Source: Actinoplanes liguriensis (lineage in GTDB: Bacteria; Actinomycetota; Actinomycetes; Mycobacteriales; Micromonosporaceae). From it: a stretch of 6,642 bases of DNA. Below the pieces are notes generated by a model. That model saw nothing but the letters and a program-made list of their open reading frames with translations. It did not search any database and was not told the DNA's origin. Positions 1-4,736 of the stretch are shown piece by piece (position 1 is the first letter of the stretch; each line of letters opens with the position of its first letter). A program made the position numbers and the translations under genes. Where the stretch lies: NCBI GenBank assembly GCA_000715855.1, contig KL571366.1, positions 11,783 to 18,424 of the forward strand, in the 5' to 3' direction.

Positions 1-222
1 GCCACGCCCGCCCCGGCCGGCACCAGCTCGCCGGTTCCACCACCGACGTCGACGACGTCGCACGTGACGGCCGTCCGGCGGGTGGTGGATCAGGGCGCCG
101 CGGCGGCGCCGAAGCCGATCGCACCGGCGCTCAAACCGGTTCCGCCGCACCGCGCCGTCCCCAAACCGAAACCTGAACCGCCGAAGCCGCACAAGCCCCC
201 GAAGCACCACCACAAACGCTGA
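1..222 (+). CDS. C-terminal tail of an unidentified Pro/Lys/His-rich protein (5' end outside window)
   Basis: The plus-strand frame starting at base 1 is open and ends with TGA at 220-222, giving the last 73 residues of a protein that begins before the window. Third positions are mostly G or C, as expected for a real gene here. The tail is low complexity. It starts with a Pro/Ser/Thr-rich stretch and a short VTAVRRVVDQG segment, then becomes a basic proline-rich run of PKP/PPKP units ending KHHHKR. Tails of this kind occur on actinobacterial secreted, membrane or kinase proteins as extended linkers or wall-binding regions. No catalytic domain is visible, so I assign no function. The gene runs into the convergent helD-like gene with 5 bases between stop codons. 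Confidence is good for coding status and low for any role. Confidence 0.72.
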   Translation, partial: ATPAPAGTSSPVPPPTSTTSHVTAVRRVVDQGAAAAPKPIAPALKPVPPHRAVPKPKPEPPKPHKPPKHHHKR

Positions 223-231
223 CCGCGTCAG
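219..231. terminator. Possible small bidirectional hairpin over two convergent stop codons
   Basis: CTGAC (219-223), CGC and GTCAG (227-231) form a 5-bp stem with a 3-base loop. The stem contains the stop codons of the upstream plus-strand gene and of the convergent helD-like gene. There is no U-tract, the stem is short, and TGA facing TCA is partly self-complementary by default. A terminator role is therefore only a suggestion. Confidence 0.22.
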
Positions 232-2306
232 GGCGACGGCTGGAGGCGGCCGAGTTCCTGGGTGCAACGGGTCAGCGCCACGTACAGCCCGTTCCACCCG
301 CGCGGCTCGGCGGCGATCCCGTCCGCGTCGATCAGCAGGGTGGCGTCCCACTCCAGGCCTTTCGCCTGGGTCGCGGTCAGGACCGGAACATCCGGCAGTA
401 CGGCCGTGAGCCCCGCGACCCGGGCCACCGGCGCGACCACCCCGACCGTCCCGCCCTGCCAGCGTTCCCGCAGCTCGGCGACGGCCCGCACCGCGGCGTC
501 GAGCAGCTCGTCCGGCTTCACGACCCGCTCCCACGGGACGATGCCGGAGCTGCGGACCGCGCGCGGCGGGGTGTTGTGACTGCCGGCTTTCGCCAGGACC
601 GGACCGGTGAGCTCCATGACCTCGCGCGGCGTCCGGTAACAGATGGTCAGCTCGGCGCCGGTCCACCGCTGCCCCAGCGTCGCCCGGACGGCCTCCGCCC
701 AACTGGTGTGCCGGTGTGACGCCTCGGCCTGGTCGATGTCGCCGACCGCGGTGATCGACCGGCTCGGGCAGCGCCGCAGCACCATGTGCCACTGCATCTC
801 GGACAGTTCCTGTGCCTCGTCGACGACGACGTGCCCGTACGTCCAGTCGCGCTGCCGCCGGGCACGGTCGGCGACCTCATCGCCGTACCCCCGCGGATCT
901 TGATTCTCGGCATCGCCCAGGAGGTCGGCGATCGCGTCGAGCAGCGCGATGTCGCCGGACGACCAGCCGGACGGCTCCCCGGTGACGAGCGCGATCTCCC
1001 CGGCGGTGAGCGCGGGCGCGAATCGGGTCAGCAGCGCGCCGTCACCGAGGAACCGCCGCAGTGTCGCCTCCGGGTCCCGGACGGGCCACCAGGACTCGAC
1101 GAATCGGGCGATGGCAGCGTCCTCGGCGATGCGTTCCCGCAGTTCCTCGATCTCCTCCTCGGAGAGCAACCCGTCGACGTCCGATCCGGTCGCGTCGAAC
1201 CGTTCCGGGCCGGGTTTCGCACCCCGGTCGAAACGGGCGAGCAATTCCTCGTAGCCCTCCTCCATCTGCTGCAGAAGAGCCTCGCGTTGTTCGGCGACCG
1301 CGTCGGCGAGCAATTGATGAAGCTGTTCGACAAAGGCGCTCCGGGCACGGTGATAGGACTTTCCCGGTACGGCGGAGTCCAGCGCCTGCCGCACGGTCGC
1401 CGCGTCGAGCGTGTAGAACTCGCCCGCCCAGCGCAGCCGGAGCTCGCGCGCGACCGGGAACAGCGAGGACACGTACCCCTGCAATGCCTGCTGCCAGAGC
1501 GCGCGCCCCTTGACCTCGGAGACCGCGCGGCTCTCCGCCCGGCTCACGCGCGCGCCGGGCAGCAGGGTGTCGCAGGTCGCCGCGACGACCGCGGTCTCGC
1601 CGAGTGCCGGGAGCACCCGCCCGATGTACTCCAGGAACCGCGGCGACGGCCCGAGCACGAGAACTGCCTGGTCAGCCAGGTGCTGGTGGGTGAAGAGCAG
1701 GTAGGCGACCCGGTGCAGCGCGACCACGGTCTTGCCGGTGCCGGGGCCGCCCTGCACGATCAGCGGCCCGCTCGCGCCGGCGCGGATGATGTCGTCCTGC
1801 TCGCGTTGCAGGGTGGAGATCGCCGTCGTCATCCGGCCGGTGCGCCGCTCGTCGAGCGCGGCGAGCAGTGCGCCCTCGCCGACCAGGTCACCGCCGGCGG
1901 AGCCGTCCAGCGGCTCGTCGTCGACGCCGACCACCTCGTTCCCGCTGGTCCGCACGTGGCGACGTCGTGCCTGGCCCTGCGGCTCGCGCGCGGTGGCCGT
2001 GTAGAACGGCCGCGCGGCCGGCGCCCGCCAGTCCAGCACCAGCGGATCGGCATTCTCGTCCGCGGCACGCACCCCGGCCCGCCCGATGTGCCGCACCGCG
2101 CCGTCCAGCCCGTCGAGGCGCCCGAAGATCAACCCCTCCGCGGCCCGGCGCAACTCCTCGAACTGCCGCCGCAACCCGCGCTGCCGCGCCTTCTCCAGCG
2201 CGTCGGTCGCGGCCGCCGCCAGCTCGGCGCGCAAATGATCGAGCAGTTCCTCGCGCCGCGCCACGGCCACGTCCAGAAATTGCTGTTCCTCGGCAAGAGC
2301 CCGCAT
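228..2306 (-). CDS. helD: HelD/HelR-family RNA polymerase recycling ATPase (UvrD-like superfamily 1)
   Basis: This 692-residue SF1-type ATPase belongs to the HelD family, whose members bind RNA polymerase rather than unwind DNA and free stalled or drug-bound enzyme. Visible parts in order: a charged N-terminal helical region (about 1-60), likely the coiled coil that enters the secondary channel; the HelD hallmark LDWRAPAARPFY (91-102); Walker A GGPGTGKT (186-193); a helical insert (about 260-490) with an acidic stretch (about 370-398) and SWWP (405-408); Walker B VVVDEAQE (493-500); motif III AVGD (520-523); motif IV CYRTPRE (556-562); motif V TQAKGLEWD (646-654); and motif VI YVALTR (675-680). 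The length suits the family, where actinobacterial class II members have about 700-760 residues. The ATG at 2304-2306 has a GAGGGGG ribosome site 6 bases upstream. In Streptomyces the relative HelR gives rifamycin tolerance. Whether this is HelR proper or another HelD paralogue cannot be settled here. Confidence 0.9.
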   Translation of the reverse strand: MRALAEEQQFLDVAVARREELLDHLRAELAAAATDALEKARQRGLRRQFEELRRAAEGLIFGRLDGLDGAVRHIGRAGVRAADENADPLVLDWRAPAARPFYTATAREPQGQARRRHVRTSGNEVVGVDDEPLDGSAGGDLVGEGALLAALDERRTGRMTTAISTLQREQDDIIRAGASGPLIVQGGPGTGKTVVALHRVAYLLFTHQHLADQAVLVLGPSPRFLEYIGRVLPALGETAVVAATCDTLLPGARVSRAESRAVSEVKGRALWQQALQGYVSSLFPVARELRLRWAGEFYTLDAATVRQALDSAVPGKSYHRARSAFVEQLHQLLADAVAEQREALLQQMEEGYEELLARFDRGAKPGPERFDATGSDVDGLLSEEEIEELRERIAEDAAIARFVESWWPVRDPEATLRRFLGDGALLTRFAPALTAGEIALVTGEPSGWSSGDIALLDAIADLLGDAENQDPRGYGDEVADRARRQRDWTYGHVVVDEAQELSEMQWHMVLRRCPSRSITAVGDIDQAEASHRHTSWAEAVRATLGQRWTGAELTICYRTPREVMELTGPVLAKAGSHNTPPRAVRSSGIVPWERVVKPDELLDAAVRAVAELRERWQGGTVGVVAPVARVAGLTAVLPDVPVLTATQAKGLEWDATLLIDADGIAAEPRGWNGLYVALTRCTQELGRLQPSP

Positions 2307-2312
2307 CAGTGT

Positions 2313-2319
2313 CCCCCTC
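2313..2319 (-). promoter_or_regulatory. Ribosome binding site of the helD-like gene
   Basis: The minus strand reads GAGGGGG, 6 bases before the ATG at 2304-2306. It is a strong Shine-Dalgarno match and fixes the start codon. A TAGTGT (complement of 2331-2336) fits the TANNNT pattern of a -10 box just upstream, but no convincing -35 accompanies it, so I do not call the promoter. Confidence 0.65.
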
Positions 2320-2391
2320 GTCGAGCGGCAACACTAATGGCGAATGGCGCTGACACGCCCGTGATATGGCCAACATTGCTTTCTTACCGCG

Positions 2392-2436
2392 TATCGCGTC
2401 TCTCCATTCAAAATTCATTCTTGACGGTACGCGATA
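2392..2436. repeat. 8-bp inverted repeat in the AT-rich region upstream of the helD-like gene
   Basis: TATCGCGT (2392-2399) and ACGCGATA (2429-2436) are exact reverse complements separated by 29 bases. The spacer is AT-rich for this genome and carries ATTCAAAATTCATTC. The left arm also sits inside CGCGTATCGCG, itself a short dyad. The block lies 86-130 bases upstream of the helD-like start codon, so it could be a regulator site, but its function is unknown. Confidence 0.35.
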
Positions 2437-2451
2437 AATGTGGCCTCGAAT

Positions 2452-2484
2452 GCGCCGGCCGCGCGCGGGAGCCCGGCGCGCCGG
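2452..2484 (-). terminator. GC-rich hairpin downstream of the SnoaL-like gene
   Basis: Starting 3 bases after the stop of the SnoaL-like gene (read on the minus strand) is the perfect 12-bp palindrome CCGGCGCGCCGG (2473-2484). Its CCGGCGC half can instead pair with GCGCCGG at 2452-2458 across a 14-base GC-rich loop. The position suits a transcription terminator. There is no clear U-tract, as is common for actinobacterial terminators, and GC-rich dyads arise often by chance here. Confidence 0.33.
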
Positions 2485-2487
2485 TCG

Positions 2488-2976
2488 TCAGGCGCTCGTG
2501 CCGGTCCAGGAGATGTCGCCGGAGTACGGAGAGAAGTCCAGCCACATGTACTCGTAGGCGCGGCGGCTGAACACCCAGCCGTCGCCGCTGCGCCGGAACG
2601 TGTCGGTCCACACCCCGTTGGTGCGGTAGTAGTGCTCGCCGGAGCCGCGGGCGGACTCGTGGCACATGCTGCGTACGGTCGCGACGTCACCGTCGATTTC
2701 CACGGCGCCCGGAATCACGAAGTGGATGAAGTATTCCTGTCCCTCCCACAGCGTGCGGAACAGTGCGACGATCGCGTCGATTCCTTCGGCGCGCCGCTCG
2801 AAAGGCTGTCCGTCGGTGCCGCCGATCACCCATTCGGCGTCGTCGGCCCACACGGCTCGGAAAGCGTCGAAGTCTCCCCTGGTGGCGGCGTCGGCGAAAC
2901 GGAGGATCGTGTCGCGGATCGCCGACTCGTCGATGAGGCGGGCGATGGCGGTTTCGGTGCTCGTCAGGTCGGTCAT
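2488..2976 (-). CDS. SnoaL-like / NTF2-fold family protein
   Basis: The 162-residue product has the shape of a SnoaL_4-type member of the NTF2 superfamily, a small alpha+beta barrel with a hydrophobic pocket. The family includes polyketide cyclases, scytalone dehydratase-like enzymes and many uncharacterised proteins. The visible pattern is an N-terminal helix pair (ESAIRDTILRFADAATRGD, about 17-35), DAFRAVWADDAEW (37-49), a strand-rich C-terminal half with GEHYYRTNGVWTDTFRR (113-129), and a final strand GWVFSRRAYEYMW (133-145). There is no signal peptide or membrane segment, so it should be cytosolic. The ATG at 2974-2976 was chosen because the family N-terminus starts there. The frame stays open far upstream, but only as the antisense shadow of the regulator gene. 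No good ribosome site precedes it. It is divergent from the MmyB-type regulator, its likely controller. The substrate cannot be told from sequence. Confidence 0.85.
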   Translation of the reverse strand: MTDLTSTETAIARLIDESAIRDTILRFADAATRGDFDAFRAVWADDAEWVIGGTDGQPFERRAEGIDAIVALFRTLWEGQEYFIHFVIPGAVEIDGDVATVRSMCHESARGSGEHYYRTNGVWTDTFRRSGDGWVFSRRAYEYMWLDFSPYSGDISWTGTSA

Positions 2977-3017
2977 GCATTCATCATCGGTCGGCGCCGA
3001 ATGGCGTACCAGAGAAG

Positions 3018-3042
3018 GGTTTTCGGTAGGAAAACCACTACC
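3018..3042. promoter_or_regulatory. Candidate operator: nested inverted repeats between the SnoaL-like gene and the MmyB regulator
   Basis: GGTTTTC (3018-3024), GGTAG and GAAAACC (3030-3036) form a perfect 7-bp inverted repeat with a 5-base spacer. A second dyad overlaps it: GGTAG (3025-3029) pairs with CTACC (3038-3042). The block sits in the 102-base divergent intergenic region. Neighbouring Xre/MmyB-type regulators usually act on such divergent promoters, so this is the best candidate for the binding site of the 3079-3954 product. A CACAAT hexamer (3066-3071) 7 bases before the regulator ATG could be a -10 box for a leaderless message, but it is weak. Confidence 0.5.
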
Positions 3043-3078
3043 ACCCTCGCGCGTCGGCGGCGCGCCACAATAGGACCC

Positions 3079-3954
3079 ATGAGTACGCACGACGCGAGCC
3101 TGGGAGCAACACTGCGCGCCTGGCGCGACCGCCTCACCCCGGCGGAGGCGGGCCTGCCCAGCGGCCGATCGCGCCGGGCGGCCGGGCTGCGCCGCGAGGA
3201 GGTCGCCGACCTCGCCGGCATCTCGGTGGACTACGTCGTGCGCCTGGAACAGGGACGGTTCACCACCCCTTCCGCGCAGGTGGTCGCGGCGCTCGCCCGC
3301 GCCCTGCGGCTCACCGTCGCCGAGCGCGACCACCTCTACCGGCTCGCGAAACTGGTGCCACCGGCCGACGGGGAGATCTCCGACCACATCCCGCCGGGCC
3401 TGAACCGGCTGGTGAGCCGGCTCGGCGAGGCCGCCGTCGCGGTGTTCGCCGCCGACTGGCAGCTCATCTGGTGGAACCGCGGCTGGGCGGCGCTGCTCGG
3501 TGATCCGTCGTCCACACCGCCGGCGCTGCGCAACTTCGCCCGTGACGCCTTCCCGCTCGCCGGCGACCGTCCGAGCCTGGCCCACTGGCCCGTGACCTCG
3601 CTCGACGACGACGAGGTCGAGGCGGCCATCGTGGCCGACCTGCGCCGGGCGACCGGCCGGTTCCCCGGCGACCGCCGCCTGGCCGGCCTCATCCAGACCC
3701 TGGTCAAGGGCAACGCCCGCTTCGCCGAGTTGTGGACCGCCGGGGCCGTCGGCGCGCATCGCGAGAACCACAAGGTCGTCGCGCATCCCACCGTCGGGGA
3801 CATCACGGTCGACTGCGACGTCATGACCGACGGGGACAAAGAGTTGAAGATCGTCGTCCTGACCGCGGCGCCCGGCACCGAGGACGGCACAAAACTACGG
3901 CTGGCGTTGCTGGCCGGCATTCCGGATTCCGAAGGGGCCGGGCTGCCTGTCTGA
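3079..3954 (+). CDS. Xre-family (MmyB-type) helix-turn-helix transcriptional regulator
   Basis: The 291-residue product is a typical actinobacterial MmyB-like regulator: an N-terminal Xre-type HTH followed by a PAS-like MmyB ligand-binding domain. The HTH region is GRSRRAAGLRREEVADLAG then ISVDYVVRLEQGR (about 29-60), with the RREEVA and YxxRLEQGR signatures of this group. The C-terminal domain (about 104-265) shows the family landmarks DWQLIWWNRGWAALLG (126-141), NARFAELW (212-219) and HPTVGDI (236-242). Family members are known or thought to bind small hydrophobic ligands and to control an adjacent divergent oxidoreductase or tailoring gene. Here that neighbour is the SnoaL-like gene. The ATG at 3079 matches the usual N-terminus. 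AGGA lies only 3 bases upstream, so initiation may be leaderless. The gene ends 6 bases from the convergent marR-like gene. Confidence 0.93.
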   Translation: MSTHDASLGATLRAWRDRLTPAEAGLPSGRSRRAAGLRREEVADLAGISVDYVVRLEQGRFTTPSAQVVAALARALRLTVAERDHLYRLAKLVPPADGEISDHIPPGLNRLVSRLGEAAVAVFAADWQLIWWNRGWAALLGDPSSTPPALRNFARDAFPLAGDRPSLAHWPVTSLDDDEVEAAIVADLRRATGRFPGDRRLAGLIQTLVKGNARFAELWTAGAVGAHRENHKVVAHPTVGDITVDCDVMTDGDKELKIVVLTAAPGTEDGTKLRLALLAGIPDSEGAGLPV

Positions 3955-3972
3955 GCCGGGTCAGCTGGGCAG
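3943..3972. terminator. Possible bidirectional hairpin between the convergent regulator genes
   Basis: CTGA (3951-3954), a GCCGGG loop and TCAG (3961-3964) form a 4-bp stem containing both stop codons. An outer stem, CTGCC (3943-3947) with GGCAG (3968-3972), encloses it. The 3x3 interior between the stems allows two G-U pairs. The structure is symmetric and could stop transcription in both directions, but it has no U-tract and partly overlaps coding sequence. Confidence 0.3.
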
Positions 3973-4416
3973 GGCGGGGTGAGCCTGCAGCAGCTTGGCC
4001 AGCAGTGCCCGCAACTGTTCGGCCTCCGCGGCAGTCAGGTTGGCCGCCAGCTCGGCCTGGACGATCTCGGTCAGCGACTGCAGATCTTCCAGATAGGTCC
4101 GGCCGGCGTCCAGCAGCGTCACGATGTTGCGCCGCCGGTCGGTGGGGTCGGTCTCCCGGCGCAGGTAGCCGCCCTCGTGCAGGCGGTTCACCACGCTGTT
4201 GACGTCGTTGCGGTCCAGCCCCAGCCGACGGCCGAGGTCGGCCTGGCTGATGGTGCCGCCTTCCTCCAACGCCGCCAGGACGGCGAAGTCGGCTCGGGCG
4301 GTCAACGGCATCCGCGCGGCCGTCAGCCGGGAGCCCACCGTGTTGACCTTGCTCGCCTGCCAGCTGATCAGGGCACGGAGGCGGGCGGGAGGGTTGATCG
4401 CCGAGTCGTCGGACAT
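3961..4416 (-). CDS. MarR-family winged helix-turn-helix transcriptional regulator
   Basis: The 151-residue product has the usual MarR length and plan. An N-terminal dimerisation helix (about 10-30) is followed by LTARADFAVLAALEEGG (38-54), then the winged HTH: ISQADLGRRLGLDRNDVNSVVNRLHEGGYLRR (56-87) with the wing ETDPTDRRRNIVTLL (88-102). C-terminal helices rich in Leu/Ala/Glu complete the dimer interface. DPxDRRR in the wing is the family's DNA-contacting signature. There is no cysteine anywhere, so it is not a thiol-switch MarR such as OhrR. A small-molecule ligand is the more likely signal (inference). It is divergent from the SDR remnant/NmrA-like pair, with three dyads in the shared promoter region, the classic layout for an autoregulated MarR repressor. 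No ribosome site precedes ATG 4414-4416, and a TAAGAT -10 hexamer lies 6 bases upstream, suggesting leaderless translation. Confidence 0.93.
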   Translation of the reverse strand: MSDDSAINPPARLRALISWQASKVNTVGSRLTAARMPLTARADFAVLAALEEGGTISQADLGRRLGLDRNDVNSVVNRLHEGGYLRRETDPTDRRRNIVTLLDAGRTYLEDLQSLTEIVQAELAANLTAAEAEQLRALLAKLLQAHPALPS

Positions 4417-4422
4417 GAGCCG

Positions 4423-4428
4423 ATCTTA
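4423..4428 (-). promoter_or_regulatory. Putative -10 element of a leaderless marR-type promoter
   Basis: The minus strand reads TAAGAT, a TANNNT match, ending 6 bases before the marR ATG. That spacing would put transcription start at or next to the A of ATG, as in leaderless actinobacterial mRNAs, and it fits the absence of a Shine-Dalgarno site. The -35 is poor. The first dyad (4431-4447) falls in its spacer, consistent with autorepression. Confidence 0.42.
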
Positions 4429-4430
4429 AT

Positions 4431-4489
4431 CGTTGCCCATCCCAACGAAAAGGGTTATGTTGGCCTAGCCAACGTTGGTCAGGCCAACG
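4431..4489. promoter_or_regulatory. Array of three dyads, likely MarR operator
   Basis: Three dyad-symmetric sites share a GTTGG/CCAAC-type core. Site 1 is CGTTGCCCATCCCAACG (4431-4447, 5-bp arms). Site 2 is GTTGGCCTAGCCAAC (4459-4473, 6-bp arms). Site 3 is CGTTGGTCAGGCCAACG (4473-4489, symmetric except for one T/G pair and the central base). Sites 2 and 3 abut, match at 12 of 15 positions as a direct repeat, and together form a 30-base imperfect palindrome centred on AACGTT (4471-4476). MarR dimers bind dyads of about this length, and the sites cover predicted promoters in both directions. Binding by the adjacent MarR protein is inference from position and symmetry. Confidence 0.72.
4433..4461 (+). 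promoter_or_regulatory. Predicted promoter of the SDR-remnant/NmrA-like operon
   Basis: TTGCCC (4433-4438) and TATGTT (4456-4461) are separated by exactly 17 bases, a good match to a housekeeping sigma factor promoter. Transcription would start near 4468, giving a leader of about 44 bases before the ATG at 4512. The -35 lies in dyad 1, and the -10 and start region in dyads 2 and 3, so a bound repressor would block it. TAATCT (4491-4496) is a second -10 look-alike but has no matching -35. Confidence 0.55.
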
Positions 4490-4511
4490 GTAATCTTCTC
4501 TGGAGCGACTG

Positions 4512-4736
4512 ATGACTACTGCTGGTTCTCTCGATCTCACGGGTCACCGTGTCCTGGTTCCCGGCGGCACGGGTGCCGTGGGTGAGGGCGTCGTGCGCGC
4601 GTTCCTTGCCGCGCTGGTCGGCGACGTCGCTGTCGCGATCTCCGCCGGGTCCGCCCCGAGCGCCTCGATCGGTGTGCACGACGCGGCGGAAGCACAGGCG
4701 GCCATCACCGCGGTGCGGACGGCGGTGGCGTCATGA
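4512..4736 (+). pseudogene. Internally deleted short-chain dehydrogenase/reductase remnant (74 residues)
   Basis: The 74-residue frame has a good ribosome site (GGAG, 4502-4505, 6 bases before ATG) and begins like a short-chain dehydrogenase: LTGHRVLVPGGTGAVGEGVVRAFL (9-32), containing the TGxxxG-type nucleotide-binding turn GGTGAVG (18-24). It then jumps at about residues 33-36 to a short C-terminal-like segment, VGDVAVAISAGSAPSAS (36-52), and an amphipathic helix. SDR enzymes normally have about 230-280 residues. The central region with the catalytic Ser, Tyr-x-x-x-Lys and most of the Rossmann fold is absent, so oxidoreductase activity is very unlikely. Reading frame, start and stop survive, pointing to an in-frame internal deletion. 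Its TGA overlaps the next gene's ATG (ATGA, 4733-4736), so it may persist as a translated leader coupling the NmrA-like gene. The C-terminal match is from memory of SDR sequences. A small functional protein is the alternative. Confidence 0.66.

Noticed and set aside
2421..2440. Plus-strand TTGACG followed by GATAAAT as a promoter
   Set aside because: The perfect-looking -35 has its only -10 candidate about 9 bases away, far too close. It would also transcribe antisense into the SnoaL-like gene.
2307..2487. Rifamycin-associated element upstream of the helD-like gene
   Set aside because: I looked for a long near-perfect GC-rich palindrome and found only the separated 8-bp repeat. I could not scan with a proper matrix, so this is absence by eye.
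786..2570. Long plus-strand open frame of 594 codons opposite the helD-like gene
   Set aside because: It is antisense to a gene with complete SF1 and HelD motifs. The product is compositionally odd (Arg/Pro/Gly-rich) with no recognisable domain. Long antisense frames are routine at this GC content.
2440..3078. Upstream extension of the MmyB regulator frame
   Set aside because: It is the antisense shadow of the SnoaL-like gene. Regulators of this type start near the ATG at 3079.
2977..3786. N-terminal extension of the SnoaL-like frame, giving a 432-residue protein
   Set aside because: The extension runs antisense through the regulator gene and crosses the divergent promoter with its inverted repeat. 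The family N-terminus begins at the ATG at 2974-2976.
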